Source of the DNA: Planctomycetota bacterium
Lineage (GTDB): Bacteria > Planctomycetota > UBA8742 > UBA2392
Direction of reading: 5' to 3'
Assembly (NCBI GenBank): GCA_025993795.1
Contig: JAMQHL010000021.1
Span: forward strand, 1 to 64,000
DNA: 64,000 nt
Shown: piece after piece, positions 43,446-53,308 of the stretch
Numbering within the stretch: position 1 is the stretch's first letter
Layout of the letters: the number at the start of each line of letters is the position of its first letter
The notes under the pieces: model-generated
What the model saw: the letters and a program-made list of their open reading frames with translations, nothing else
Told to the model about the DNA's origin: nothing
The model's database searches: none
Translations under genes and position numbers: made by a program

Positions 43446-44517
43446 CTGGCTTGAAGCGGAGTCTGCCATTGATGAACGCCTGGCGCTGCAACAGCGGCGC
43501 GAGGCGCTGGAAGCCGCATTTGACGCCGACAACACCAGTGCCGAAACAGCGCTGAGGCTGATCCTCACCCTTGACCAGCTTGGCGTGGCGCCGCAGGAAA
43601 TCGCCACCCGTTGCGAAGCGGCCTTTCAGGCCAATCCGCGCGATGCGGCCCTCATGGCGTGGCTCAGCCAGCTCAGCTACCGCCTTGGCCAGCTCAAGAT
43701 CTGCATGGTCACCGCCAAGCACGCAGCCACACTCGATCCCGACGAGCCCATGGCCAACTTCACGCTGGCGCAAGTGCTGCTGTATTCAAAGGCCCATGAA
43801 GACGGCCTGCGCTACGCCAAGCGCGCCTGGGATGTCGGCCACGCGACGCACTATCACGCGCAGATCGGGCGGCTTTACTGCATTCTGCTGGCGCGCCTCA
43901 AGCGCTGGGATGAAGCCTATGTCTTCCAGAGCGAGCGCCTGGCGGAACGCCCGGACGATTCGCAGGCCATCATCGACACAGCCGACCTGCTGCAGGAAAT
44001 GGGCAAGCGCGAAGAAGGCGAAGCGCTACTTGAGAAGGCCCACGAAAAGAAGCCCCGTGACACCGAGTTGCTGTTCCGCATCGCCGTAGGCTGCTTCGAG
44101 AACGAAGACAACCTGACGGCGCGGCGCTGGGCGGACAAGCTGATCGACGCCGACGCCCAGCACCTTGAGGGCTGGAACCTGCGAAGCCAGATACGGCTGA
44201 AGCTGGGCGACTTTGCAGGCGCGATGGCGGACCATGAGATGATCCGCGAGCTCAGCAAGACGATGCCGCTGGACCAGTCCTTTCGCGCGACGTGCCTTGA
44301 GGGCCTGGGACGCAAGGAGGACGCCATTGCCGCGTTGAGGGTGGGCCTGGACGAAGTCAAGCAATGGCCTGAACGCGTGAAGCAGTACAAGCAGCATCTC
44401 GATCGCCTGCAAACCGTGCCGCCCGAGCAACAGCAGCGGCGCGGCGAAAAGCTGGGCCCCAACGACCCATGCTGGTGCGGCAGCGGCAAGAAACTCAAGA
44501 AGTGTCACGGCGACTGA
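43435..44517 (+). CDS. TPR protein with SEC-C zinc motif
   Basis: 360 residues. A run of TPR-like helix pairs (residues ~20-310) is built of Ala/Leu-rich units such as NPRDAALMAWLSQLSYRLGQ and PDDSQAIIDTADLLQEMGKR. The end has NDPCWCGSGKKLKKCHGD, a SEC-C zinc-binding motif found in SecA and many helper proteins. It starts inside the CobW tail (ATG 43435, 11-bp overlap), so it is likely made with the metallochaperone. Zinc delivery from CobW to the SEC-C protein is possible but speculative. Confidence 0.88.
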   Translation: MSIDWLEAESAIDERLALQQRREALEAAFDADNTSAETALRLILTLDQLGVAPQEIATRCEAAFQANPRDAALMAWLSQLSYRLGQLKICMVTAKHAATLDPDEPMANFTLAQVLLYSKAHEDGLRYAKRAWDVGHATHYHAQIGRLYCILLARLKRWDEAYVFQSERLAERPDDSQAIIDTADLLQEMGKREEGEALLEKAHEKKPRDTELLFRIAVGCFENEDNLTARRWADKLIDADAQHLEGWNLRSQIRLKLGDFAGAMADHEMIRELSKTMPLDQSFRATCLEGLGRKEDAIAALRVGLDEVKQWPERVKQYKQHLDRLQTVPPEQQQRRGEKLGPNDPCWCGSGKKLKKCHGD

Positions 44518-44692
44518 TCGGGCAACTCAGCGCCGCCCCAACCGCAAGGGTACGGTGGCCCGCCGGTCATCCAGTGGCAGGTGATTGATTCGGAGTGGCG
44601 GGGTAGTCTCTCGCAGGCTCTGCCCCGGCCCGAAGTTTTCTCCGCTGTTCGGCGTCGGGGAAGGCCTGTTGTCCGGCTGAGAAAAAGAGACA

Positions 44693-45379
44693 ATGGCCAA
44701 TCCGAGTATGCTGGACGCGAAACGCTTAAATCTGGTCAATCCGGACGCGCTGATTGAGAAGCAGCGTCTTCCACTGGGCATGGAAGCCCTGGACGGCATT
44801 CTGCACGGCGGGCTTCCTCTTGGTGCGGTAACCGAAATTGTCAGCGAGCCTGGCCACGACGGCTGGTGGCCGGCATTGCGCGCGATGGCTCGGTCCCAGG
44901 GCATTTGCGGCGTACTGAACCACGATGATTCATTTCACCCGCCGGGTGCTGCCTTGCAGGGCGTGGATCTTGACCGGCTTCTGGTTGTTCGCACCGGTAA
45001 CCGCAGAGACGCACTTTGGTCCCTTGAGCGGATGGCGAAGAACCCCGGCCTGGTGGTCACCCTTTCGTGGCTGCCAGATCTGCGCGACGTTGAGGTGCGC
45101 CGGCTTCAGTTGGCCGCAGAGCGCTCAGGCCAGGCCGTGCTGCTGATGCGTGGAAGCGAGCCCGGGCATGCCAGTTGGGGGGCGTTGCGCTTGGGCGTGC
45201 GGGCGGAGCCCGGCGCCCCGGACACTCGACGGCTCAGGATTGAAGTGCTGCGCATGCGTGGCGGCATGCCGGGGCAGGCCGCAAGAATCGAGATAGAACA
45301 TGGCACGGATGTTGTGCGTGGCTCTGCCGTGGTTCCGCACAGAGCGGATTATGCGCAGCCTGGACAAGCCGCCGGATGA
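44693..45379 (+). CDS. imuA: ImuA-like RecA-fold protein of the mutagenesis cassette
   Basis: 228 residues with the ImuA/SulA-like RecA fold: LPLGMEALDGILHGGLPLGAV opens the core, but the P-loop region (AVTEIVSEPGHDGWW) lacks GKT/S. The fold and loss are typical of ImuA. Known ImuA works with ImuB and DnaE2 in DNA-damage-induced mutagenic synthesis. The last 80 bp overlap the start of the ImuB-DnaE2 frame, a sign of strict coupling. No LexA-like box is obvious in the 175 bp upstream. Confidence 0.85.
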   Translation: MANPSMLDAKRLNLVNPDALIEKQRLPLGMEALDGILHGGLPLGAVTEIVSEPGHDGWWPALRAMARSQGICGVLNHDDSFHPPGAALQGVDLDRLLVVRTGNRRDALWSLERMAKNPGLVVTLSWLPDLRDVEVRRLQLAAERSGQAVLLMRGSEPGHASWGALRLGVRAEPGAPDTRRLRIEVLRMRGGMPGQAARIEIEHGTDVVRGSAVVPHRADYAQPGQAAG

Positions 45380-48300
45380 TCTGGCGGTCATCCTTCGCCA
45401 CGGAAATTCGCTGATCATCACGGGCGCCACCCCGGCCACACAGGCGGCGGGTGTAGTTGCCGGGATGACATCCACCGAAGCCCGCGCCCTGCTACCGAAA
45501 CTCGAGACCGTCTTCCAGAACGACGACGCCGAAGCTGACGCCCTGAACCTGCTGGCCGAATTTGTCTACGGATTGCTGCCGACTGTTCACGTTCTTCGCC
45601 CCAACCTGCTGGTGATGGATACAACGGGTAGCACAAGGCTTCACGGCGGCGAGGACGTGCTGATCCGAAAGCTGGCCGATGGTTGCGCGCGGCTTGGTTA
45701 TTCGGCGTGCATCGCTGCGGCGGACAACGCGTCCGTTGCCATCACGCTGGCGTTGGCAGGAAAAAGCGGGCCGACCGCGCCTGAGCGCCAGGAAACCGCG
45801 TTGAAAGACGTGCCGCTGGGCGCACTTCGCCTGGGTCAACGAACCATTGAGCAGTTCGCCGAGTTAGGCATCCATACGGTCGGCGCGTTAATGAAGTTGC
45901 CCCTCGACAGCTTGCCTCACAGATTCGACGACGCCCTTGTCGAGCGCATGCGCCAGTTGCGCGGTGAATCCACAGAGACCTTCGAGCACTGGAAGCCCAA
46001 GCAGCAGCCGCGAGAGCGCCTGGACTTTGCCGGGCCGACAAACAGCTACTCGTCGCTGCTGTTCGTTTTGCGCAAAGCGGCGACGTTCATGGCGACGCGC
46101 CTCGCCGTCATGGCATCCGGGGCCAGGCAGCTCGAAGCCAGATTTATCTGTACAGATGGAGAGGACCTGGAGTTCTCTCTCGACACGGCGCGCCCCACCG
46201 CCGATCAGGAGGGACTGGCGGCTCTGCTGCTGGCCCGCTTTGAAAAGATCGGCGTTGACGACCGCTGGTTTGAAGCATTTGAGCTGACGGTGCCCAGCCA
46301 CGAAGTTGTCCCGGATCACCAGAAACAGCTCTTTGAAGCCGAAGATGCGAGTCGCGGCGGCGACTTGCTGCGTCTGTTGGACGAGTTGACCGGCCGATTG
46401 GGCAAAGAGGCAGTGTCTCGAGCCGTACTCACGCCCGATCCCAACCCACGCCGCAGTTTCGAATATGTGCCGTATCGCGAGCGTGGACGCTCGCAGTCAT
46501 CGCCCAGGCCGGGACGACCGGTGTTTCTTGATCGCAACCGCTACGTCGTGAGGGAGGCCAGCAGAACCAGCCTTCCTGCATGCTGGGATTTCCGACAGAA
46601 CAACACCGGCTTGCGCGTGATTGCCGGTCCGGAGCGCGTGGTCGCCAAAGAGGCGGCGGACTACTTCACGGTGGAGACGGCCTCTGGCGAGTGGCACTGG
46701 ATCAGCTTCTCGTCAGGAAAATGGTGGGTACCGCGCGAGCTTGGCGATGAAACTGCGGCCCTCAGAAGCCTGACGGAGTGCGCCCGGGATGAGTCCGACG
46801 GGTCCCCAATCAACTACGCCGAACTGGTGTGCGCCAGCAACTTCAGCTTTCTTCGCGGCGCAAGCACCGCCGAACAGCTGTTCGCTGAGGCCGCAAGACG
46901 CGGCCTGCGCGCCCTGGCGATTACAGACTGGCATACACTGGCTGGTATCGTCAGGGCGCACAGCCAGGCAAAGGAACAGAACGTCAGGCTGATTGTCGGT
47001 TCGCGGCTTGCGCTTGTGGACGGGCCGGACATCTGCCTCTATGCCATGCATCTGGGCGGCTATAAAAACCTGTGCCGGCTGCTGACGCTGGGGAAGCGGC
47101 GCACCACAAAAGGCCAGTGTGAACTGTTTCTGCGTGATCTGCCCGAGTTTGCCGACGGGCTGCAATGCGTGGCCCTGCGTGCCGATGCCGCACCCCTGGG
47201 CGCGCTGGCGGCACTGAAGAATATCTATGGGCGGCGATTGTCCCTTGGTGTGAGTCGCCACTACGAAGCCTTCGGCGATGCCTGCATCGCCGAAGTTCTT
47301 GACCGCGCCGACGGCCTGTGCATACCCGGCGTCGCTGTGAACGACGTTCACTGGCACACGCGCGAGACCAAGTTGCTTCAGGATACGCTGGCCTGCATCC
47401 GGCAGGGCCAATGTCTGCATGAATCTTCGGATATCAAGTTCCAGAACGAAGAACGTCGGCTGAAGTCCGGAGCGGAAATGGCCGGACTGTGGCTTGACCG
47501 GCCCGACCTGATCGCCCGCAGTACGGAGATTGCGGACTCCTGCCGCTTCAGCCTGGACGAGTTGCGCTATCAGTACCCATCGGAGATGGCCCCGTCGGGA
47601 ATCTCGATGCAGGCATACCTGGAGCAGGAGACCTGGAAGGGCGCTGAGAAGCGCTACCCGAACGGGGTACCGGAGTCCGTCATTAAGCAACTCCGCCACG
47701 AGTTGAAGCTGATCGACGAGCTTGAGTACGCGCCATACTTCCTGACCGTCTATGACATCGTCAGGTTCGCCGTAGAGAAAAACATTCTGCATCAGGGGCG
47801 TGGCAGCGCTGCCAACAGCTCAGTCTGCTTCTGCCTCGGCGTTACCGCCGTTGACCCGACAAAGACGGACCTCCTGTTTGAACGCTTCATAAGCCGCGAG
47901 CGTAACGAGCCGCCCGACATAGACATAGACTTCGAGCACGAACGCCGTGAAGAAGTCATCCAGTACATCTACCGCAAGTACGGCCGCGAGCGGACGGGCA
48001 TCTGCGCAACCGTGATCAGTTATCGTTTGCGCAGCGCTATTCGCGACGTCGGCAAAGCCGTTGGCCTGTCTCTCGACCAGGTAAACCGCTTGTCCAAGAC
48101 CATCCAGTGGTGGGACGATAAAGACAAACTGCCCGACGTGTTGCGGGAGTCCGGTTTCGATGTCGACAGCCCCCTGGTTCAGGCCACGCTTTCTCTCTCG
48201 GGCCAGCTACAGGGCTATCCACGTCACTTGTCCCAGCATGTTGGCGGCTTCGTGATTACAGAGGGCCGGCTTGACGAACTTGTGCCCATCGAAAACGCGG

Positions 48301-49979
48301 CGATGGAAGACCGCACTGTCCTCGAATGGGACAAGGACGATATTGACGAACTCGGCATCTTGAAGGTGGATTGCCTGAGCCTCGGCATGCTGACCGCAAT
48401 ACGCAAGTGCTTCGACCTGATTGCCGGGGCCGGCGGGCACCGCCTCAGCGTACCCGATGTCTTTGCGTGTGACCCAACAGCGAGGGGCGAGACACCACAG
48501 GCAAGAGCAATCTACGGCATGCTCCACAAGGCCGACGCCGTCGGGACATTCCAGGTTGAGTCGCGGGCGCAGATGTCGATGTTGCCGCGCCTGAAGCCAA
48601 AGGAATTCTACGACCTGGTCATTGAGGTTGCGATCGTACGGCCCGGCCCCATCCAGGGCGGCATGGTTCACCCATACCTGCGCCGCCGCAGCGGTGAGGA
48701 CACGGACTGGGTCTATCCGCACCCCGACCTCGAACGAGTGCTGGCCAGAACCTACGGTGTGCCGCTTTTCCAGGAACAGGCCATGCAGATTGCCGTGGTG
48801 GCCGCAGGCTTCACGCCCGGCGAAGCAGACCAGTTGCGCAAGGCCATGGGCGGCTGGCGACGTCCGGGCTTGATCGAGAACTACCGCCGCAAACTGATGG
48901 AAGGCATGAAGGCCAAGGGCATCGACGACGAGTTTGCGGAACGCCTGTACCAGCAGATTGCCGGCTTTGGCGAGTACGGGTTCCCGGAAAGCCATGCAGC
49001 CAGCTTCGCCATGATCACCTTTGTCAGTTGCTTCCTGAAGCGCTTCTACCCGACGGCTTTCACGGCTGCCTTGATCAACAGCCAGCCCATGGGATTCTAC
49101 GGCGTTTCCAGCCTCGTTCGCGACGCCCGCGAACATGGTGTCAGGGCGCTGCCGGTGGACATCAACGCCAGTGCCTGGAATTGCACACTCGAGGGCGACG
49201 GCGAGTACGCGCCCGCTGCACTGGACACCGCCCAGGAAACCTGGGGGATGCAAGGACCGGCGTTGCGCCTCGGGATGCGACTTGTCCGCGGCCTTGGCCA
49301 AGACCTCGCAAACGCAGTTTCCGACGCGCGAGGCAGCAAGCCATTCGTCAGTGTGAGCGACGTCTATCGGCGGGTGGCGGGCAGAGTCACCCGACGTGCG
49401 CTGCTGGAAGGCCTGGCACGACTTGCGGCCGCAGACGCATTCGCGTCGTTGGACGTCGGTCGCCAGCACGCGTTGTGGCAGGTGCGCGGGCTATCACGGG
49501 AGGTTCCGAAGCTGTTTGCAGACCTCGATCGACCCGACGAAGCCGACCTGCCCGGCATAAACGAACAGGACCACGTGACGCTGGACTATCGCACCGCACA
49601 CCTGTCTCTGCGCGCACACCCGGTCAGTTTCATGCGAGAGCGGCTTGAGTCCGAGGGAGTGGTTCCGGCGGCGGCGTTGCGCGAAAAGGCAACAGGTGAC
49701 GAAGTGGAAGTCGCAGGTTACGCGATTGGACGGCAACGGCCGGGTACTGCCGGCGGAGTGACGTTCGTGACCCTGGAAGACGAAACCGCCATTGCGAACC
49801 TTGTGGTCTACAGCGATTTCATGGAGGCCAACCGCAAGGTGCTCATTGGTAGTCGCTACCTCGCAGCTTCGGGGATCGTGGAACGCCACGGCGACGTCAT
49901 TCATCTGAAGGTAGACGGAGTACGTTCGTTGGACGCGACCCTGCCGGATATCAAACAGAAATCCCGCAACTTCCATTGA
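45300..49979 (+). CDS. imuB-dnaE2: ImuB fused to error-prone DNA polymerase DnaE2
   Basis: One uninterrupted frame of 1559 residues. Residues 1-~500 are ImuB, a Y-family-like protein without the catalytic acidic residues, with helix-hairpin parts, a clamp-binding-like QKQLF (341-345) and the usual ImuB end (ADYFTVETASGEWHWISFSS). Residues ~504-1559 are DnaE2: PHP (YAELVCASNFSFLRGASTAE), polymerase core with PDIDIDFEHE (Asp873, Asp875), Asp1024 in KVDCLSLG and C-terminal OB-like fold. In known systems imuB and dnaE2 are separate genes, so fusion fixes their ratio. It is translated with imuA. ATG 45300 is used; ATG 45309 is possible. Confidence 0.93.
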   Translation: MARMLCVALPWFRTERIMRSLDKPPDDLAVILRHGNSLIITGATPATQAAGVVAGMTSTEARALLPKLETVFQNDDAEADALNLLAEFVYGLLPTVHVLRPNLLVMDTTGSTRLHGGEDVLIRKLADGCARLGYSACIAAADNASVAITLALAGKSGPTAPERQETALKDVPLGALRLGQRTIEQFAELGIHTVGALMKLPLDSLPHRFDDALVERMRQLRGESTETFEHWKPKQQPRERLDFAGPTNSYSSLLFVLRKAATFMATRLAVMASGARQLEARFICTDGEDLEFSLDTARPTADQEGLAALLLARFEKIGVDDRWFEAFELTVPSHEVVPDHQKQLFEAEDASRGGDLLRLLDELTGRLGKEAVSRAVLTPDPNPRRSFEYVPYRERGRSQSSPRPGRPVFLDRNRYVVREASRTSLPACWDFRQNNTGLRVIAGPERVVAKEAADYFTVETASGEWHWISFSSGKWWVPRELGDETAALRSLTECARDESDGSPINYAELVCASNFSFLRGASTAEQLFAEAARRGLRALAITDWHTLAGIVRAHSQAKEQNVRLIVGSRLALVDGPDICLYAMHLGGYKNLCRLLTLGKRRTTKGQCELFLRDLPEFADGLQCVALRADAAPLGALAALKNIYGRRLSLGVSRHYEAFGDACIAEVLDRADGLCIPGVAVNDVHWHTRETKLLQDTLACIRQGQCLHESSDIKFQNEERRLKSGAEMAGLWLDRPDLIARSTEIADSCRFSLDELRYQYPSEMAPSGISMQAYLEQETWKGAEKRYPNGVPESVIKQLRHELKLIDELEYAPYFLTVYDIVRFAVEKNILHQGRGSAANSSVCFCLGVTAVDPTKTDLLFERFISRERNEPPDIDIDFEHERREEVIQYIYRKYGRERTGICATVISYRLRSAIRDVGKAVGLSLDQVNRLSKTIQWWDDKDKLPDVLRESGFDVDSPLVQATLSLSGQLQGYPRHLSQHVGGFVITEGRLDELVPIENAAMEDRTVLEWDKDDIDELGILKVDCLSLGMLTAIRKCFDLIAGAGGHRLSVPDVFACDPTARGETPQARAIYGMLHKADAVGTFQVESRAQMSMLPRLKPKEFYDLVIEVAIVRPGPIQGGMVHPYLRRRSGEDTDWVYPHPDLERVLARTYGVPLFQEQAMQIAVVAAGFTPGEADQLRKAMGGWRRPGLIENYRRKLMEGMKAKGIDDEFAERLYQQIAGFGEYGFPESHAASFAMITFVSCFLKRFYPTAFTAALINSQPMGFYGVSSLVRDAREHGVRALPVDINASAWNCTLEGDGEYAPAALDTAQETWGMQGPALRLGMRLVRGLGQDLANAVSDARGSKPFVSVSDVYRRVAGRVTRRALLEGLARLAAADAFASLDVGRQHALWQVRGLSREVPKLFADLDRPDEADLPGINEQDHVTLDYRTAHLSLRAHPVSFMRERLESEGVVPAAALREKATGDEVEVAGYAIGRQRPGTAGGVTFVTLEDETAIANLVVYSDFMEANRKVLIGSRYLAASGIVERHGDVIHLKVDGVRSLDATLPDIKQKSRNFH

Positions 49980-50074
49980 GGTACGCCGGGATGTGAGGGT
50001 CCAGCACGGCTTGGCGGCCTGAACGAGCACGAGATGAAGCAGTTGTCAGTTGTCGATGGTCAGGAGAAAAGAAA

Positions 50075-50100
50075 ACCGGAAGGGCTCGCGCCCTTCCGGT
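50075..50100 (-). terminator. Terminator of the glutamate dehydrogenase gene
   Basis: ACCGGAAGGG pairs with CCCTTCCGGT around CTCGCG. On the minus strand it is followed by TTTTCTTTTCTC, a good T tract. It lies 25 bp after the gdh stop. The flanks AGTTGTCAGT (50041) and ACTGACAACT (near 50115) are also inverted repeats, extending the structure. Confidence 0.82.
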
Positions 50101-50124
50101 GCTGCACTGGCAGTCGACTGACAA

Positions 50125-51399
50125 CTAATTCCCGCGCTGCTGCTCGGCCTCGCCAACGCGTTTCAGCGCCAGCATGAACGCCGCGGTGCGCTTGCTGCAC
50201 TTCTCCTGGCGGGCCATGGTCTGCACATCCAGGTAGGCTTTGCGCATCTTGCGCTCAAGCTCAATGTTGACGCGCTCTTCGTCCCAGTAGAACTGTGTCA
50301 GGTTCTGGCTCCACTCGAAGTAGCTGACCGTCACGCCGCCGGCGTTGGCCAGAATGTCCGGAATCACCACGATGCCGCGCTCGTACAGTTCTTCGTCGGC
50401 TTCGGGCATGGTCGGGTGGTTGGCTGCTTCAATGATCAGCGGCGCCTTGATGTTGCCGCAGTTGTCGGGAGTGATCACGTCGCCGATTGCCGCCGGAATC
50501 AGGCAGTCCACGGGCAGCGTCAGCAGGTCCTGGTTGTTCATCACGTCGGCACTGGGGAAACCCGCAACCGTGCGCTTCTCGTTGAACCACGTGAACAACG
50601 CCGGAATGTCGAGGCCTTTTTCGTTGTACACACCGCCCTTCACGTCGGTCACGGCGATGACCTTGCCGCCGCGCTCGTGCCAGAAGTGCGCGGCATAGCT
50701 GCCGACATTGCCGAACCCCTGGATTGCGCAGGTCTTGCCCGAAATTGTCTCGTTGCGCGACTTGTAGTACGCGTCCGCGGCGATCACCACTCCGTACGCT
50801 GTGGCTGTCACGCGGCCCTGGCTGCCGCCAAGTGTGATCGGCTTGCCCGTCACCACGCCCGGGCTGTAGCCTCGGCGCGACGAGTATTCGTCCATCAGCC
50901 ACGCCATGACCTGCCCGTCGGTGCCCATGTCGGGCGCCGGAATGTCACGCTGCGGGCCAAGCACGATGGCAATGCGTGCCACAAACTTGCGCGTCAGGCG
51001 CTCAAGCTCGGTCATGCTCATGTTCATCGGGTCGCACGCCACGCCGCCCTTGGCGCCGCCAAAGGGTATATCCAGAAGCGCGGTCTTCCAGGTCATCAGG
51101 CTGGCCAGCGCGCGCACCTCGTCTTTATCCACTTCGGGGTGATAGCGGATGCCGCCCTTCCAAGGGCCGCGCGCGCCGTTGTGCTGGATGCGATAGCCCG
51201 TGTACACATGAATCTTGCCGCTGTCCATGCGCACGGGCACAGCCACCGTGACCTCGCGAAAGGGCGTCTTGAGCACCTCTCGCAGCCACTCGGGCATATT
51301 GAGGCGGTCTGCGGACTTGTCGAAGAGCCCGTTGACGGCTTCGAAAGCGTTGTAGCGACCAGTGGAAGCTTTGTATCGACCTGTAACGCGTGTTGACAT
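50125..51399 (-). CDS. gdhA: Glu/Leu/Phe/Val-type dehydrogenase (glutamate dehydrogenase)
   Basis: 424 residues that would interconvert glutamate and 2-oxoglutarate plus ammonia with NAD(P). The substrate domain has KGGIRYHP, the catalytic Lys in PFGGAKGGV and Asp in IPAPDMGTDG. The cofactor domain has the Rossmann motif QGFGNVGSYAA and a conserved ANAGGVTVSYFEW. The family also contains leucine dehydrogenases, but the length and sequence blocks fit GDH. GGATGG stands 5 bases before the ATG. It is next to an Rrf2 regulator in the same orientation. Confidence 0.93.
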   Translation of the reverse strand: MSTRVTGRYKASTGRYNAFEAVNGLFDKSADRLNMPEWLREVLKTPFREVTVAVPVRMDSGKIHVYTGYRIQHNGARGPWKGGIRYHPEVDKDEVRALASLMTWKTALLDIPFGGAKGGVACDPMNMSMTELERLTRKFVARIAIVLGPQRDIPAPDMGTDGQVMAWLMDEYSSRRGYSPGVVTGKPITLGGSQGRVTATAYGVVIAADAYYKSRNETISGKTCAIQGFGNVGSYAAHFWHERGGKVIAVTDVKGGVYNEKGLDIPALFTWFNEKRTVAGFPSADVMNNQDLLTLPVDCLIPAAIGDVITPDNCGNIKAPLIIEAANHPTMPEADEELYERGIVVIPDILANAGGVTVSYFEWSQNLTQFYWDEERVNIELERKMRKAYLDVQTMARQEKCSKRTAAFMLALKRVGEAEQQRGN

Positions 51400-51521
51400 G
51401 CGGCCATCCTGAGTCGAGCTCGTTGCGCAGCAATATCGGCTGTTTGAGTGTTGAACTGGACGTGAAACGCCGACGGTCGCGGACTATGCCTTTTCCGGGT
51501 TCATGCTGCAAAGGGAGGTTT

Positions 51522-51962
51522 TCAAGCGCGGAGTTCGCCACTGGCCGTGGCGGGAAGGCTTTCGCGCAGACGGAAGTTGGCAAGCGTGTAACGAGCGAGC
51601 ACCTTGCCAATCTGCTCTTCCACTTCGCCGAAAACGTCACGAATCATGCAGTCGCCATAGAGGTTGCAGTCAGACTCGGTGGCGAAGCACTCAAACACAC
51701 GCGTAGGCCCGTCAATCTCTGTAAGTACTTCCAGCAAGGTCACTTCGGCGGGGTCAACAGCGAGCACAAAGCCGCCGCTGGGGCCCTTGAGGCTGCGCAC
51801 GACGCCCTTCTTGGCAAGCTGCTGCAGGATCTTGGAAAGAAAAGCCCGCGGAATCATCAGCTTCTCAGCGATCTCGTGCAGCGTAACGGGGCCTCGCGCG
51901 CGCCGGTCAACCAGGTACATCAGCGCACGTAAACCGTAATCACTTTTTCTGCTGAAGATCAC
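51522..51962 (-). CDS. Rrf2-family transcriptional regulator
   Basis: 146 residues from a GTG start with AAGGGG upstream. The winged helix (SRKSDYGLRALMYLVDR then LHEIAEKLMIPRAFLSKILQ) binds DNA. Three cysteines (Cys92, Cys99, Cys105 in FECFATESDCNLYGDCM) match the iron-sulfur ligands of IscR/NsrR-type members, so it may sense Fe-S state, nitric oxide or redox. It is upstream of gdh and may control it or itself; the target is unknown. Confidence 0.9.
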   Translation of the reverse strand: MIFSRKSDYGLRALMYLVDRRARGPVTLHEIAEKLMIPRAFLSKILQQLAKKGVVRSLKGPSGGFVLAVDPAEVTLLEVLTEIDGPTRVFECFATESDCNLYGDCMIRDVFGEVEEQIGKVLARYTLANFRLRESLPATASGELRA

Positions 51963-52114
51963 GCGAACCCCTTGGGGAAAGGCTTCAATCCTCTACTACA
52001 ACCGTACAAGCGACTCGTGTCAAGCTGAACAACAGAAGGCACAGTACTAACGATTGGAATTGCGCGATGCATCCCGAGGCTCTCCAATAGCGCAAAATCG
52101 GCGCAAGGGCACCC

Positions 52115-52588
52115 ATGAAGACCTATACCGAGTACCTGTACTTCAACACCAAGAGCAAACGCGAGTACATCGGCATCACCGACAAAGTGGAAGAGGTCGT
52201 CCAGCAATCCGGCGTGCGCGAAGGCATGGCGCTGGTTTCAGCCATGCACATCACTGCGGGCGTGTGGGTGAACGACGCCGAAAACGGGTTGCTTGACGAC
52301 ATCGACCACTGGCTGGAAAGCCTGACTCCCTACGGCGCGTACCCGCAGATCAAGTGGCCCAAGGCGGGGCAGGAAGGCCCGGTGCACGCTGTGCGCCACG
52401 AATACCAGCACCACCGCACCGGCGAAGACAACGGCGACAGCCACCTGAAGAGCATACTCGTGCATCACCAGGTGATCGTGCCGATCACCGACGGCCGCCT
52501 TGATCTGGGCACGTGGCAGCAGGTTTACTATGCAGAGTTCGACGGCCAGCGCCGCAAACGCGTGATCATCAAGGTGATGGGGGCTTAG
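52115..52588 (+). CDS. yjbQ: YjbQ-family (UPF0047) protein
   Basis: 157 residues. [20 protein letters not shown] followed by [20 protein letters not shown] is the hallmark of the family; the E. coli member has weak thiamine-phosphate synthase activity and was named a secondary thiamine-phosphate synthase. A broader physiological role is unclear. AAGGGC precedes the ATG. It overlaps the stop of the convergent HAD gene by 4 bases. Confidence 0.92.
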   Translation: MKTYTEYLYFNTKSKREYIGITDKVEEVVQQSGVREGMALVSAMHITAGVWVNDAENGLLDDIDHWLESLTPYGAYPQIKWPKAGQEGPVHAVRHEYQHHRTGEDNGDSHLKSILVHHQVIVPITDGRLDLGTWQQVYYAEFDGQRRKRVIIKVMGA

Positions 52589-53271
52589 GACAGCACCCCG
52601 GGCAACCCCCGAATGTCGTCAATCAGCGCGTGCGCGGTTTCGAACTCGTGGGCCTGGCCATACCCGTAAGTGCAGCCCACGAACCACAACCCGTTGGCCT
52701 GCGCTGCTTCGGCATCGTGAACCCGGTCGCCAACCATGACACCCCGCCGCGCGTTCAGCATTCGCAGCGCCTTGCCCACCAGTGCCGACTTGTTGCGTCC
52801 CTCAATCGACGTGTCGCCCACGCAGTCACGGTGGTCCAGCCAGCGGTCCAAGCCGAAAACCTCAACCACGCAATCCATGTAGGGCTGGCTGCAATTGCTG
52901 ACCAGGGCCAGCTTCAAGCCCGATTGCTTGAGTGACTCCAGTACGTCGAGCGCGCCCTCAAACAGTTGGCCCATGCCCTTGGTCAGAAACTCGCGCTCGT
53001 GGACGGTGGATTCAAGATGCAGCTCGTGGGCGGCGTGCTTGAGAGACTCGGGCAGCAGCTCGGCGTAGAACACAGCGGGCGGTTTGCCAATCTGGTCGCG
53101 AATCAGTTGTGTGGCGGGCGGCGCGGCAAGGCCCGGCAGGCGACCCGCCGCGATCATCGCGTCAAAGGCGCGGGTGATGGCAAGCACGCCAAAATCGCCG
53201 CTGTTGAGCAGCGTGCCGTCCATGTCAAAGACGATGACTTCGGGCGAGGTTTTAGACCACGGATACGACAT
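52585..53271 (-). CDS. HAD-superfamily phosphatase
   Basis: 228 residues. DXDX(T/V) motif in [15 protein letters not shown] with nucleophile Asp, motif II Ser in [14 protein letters not shown], Lys in [12 protein letters not shown] and motif [16 protein letters not shown]. The helical cap after motif I is C1-type, as in phosphoglycolate phosphatase-like enzymes. The natural substrate cannot be stated. It is 37 bp downstream of the rhomboid gene and may share its transcript. Confidence 0.9.
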   Translation of the reverse strand: MSYPWSKTSPEVIVFDMDGTLLNSGDFGVLAITRAFDAMIAAGRLPGLAAPPATQLIRDQIGKPPAVFYAELLPESLKHAAHELHLESTVHEREFLTKGMGQLFEGALDVLESLKQSGLKLALVSNCSQPYMDCVVEVFGLDRWLDHRDCVGDTSIEGRNKSALVGKALRMLNARRGVMVGDRVHDAEAAQANGLWFVGCTYGYGQAHEFETAHALIDDIRGLPGVLS

Positions 53272-53308
53272 AGGCTTGGAAAACAGAGCGGAAAGGTCCG
53301 AGTGCCGG

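Noticed and set aside
44520..44692. LexA box upstream of imuA
   Set aside because: Only a half-site-like CTGTT is visible; no palindrome of known LexA types could be supported.
48207..49469. 420-residue minus-strand frame opposite dnaE2
   Set aside because: Fully inside a conserved polymerase gene, without recognisable motifs.
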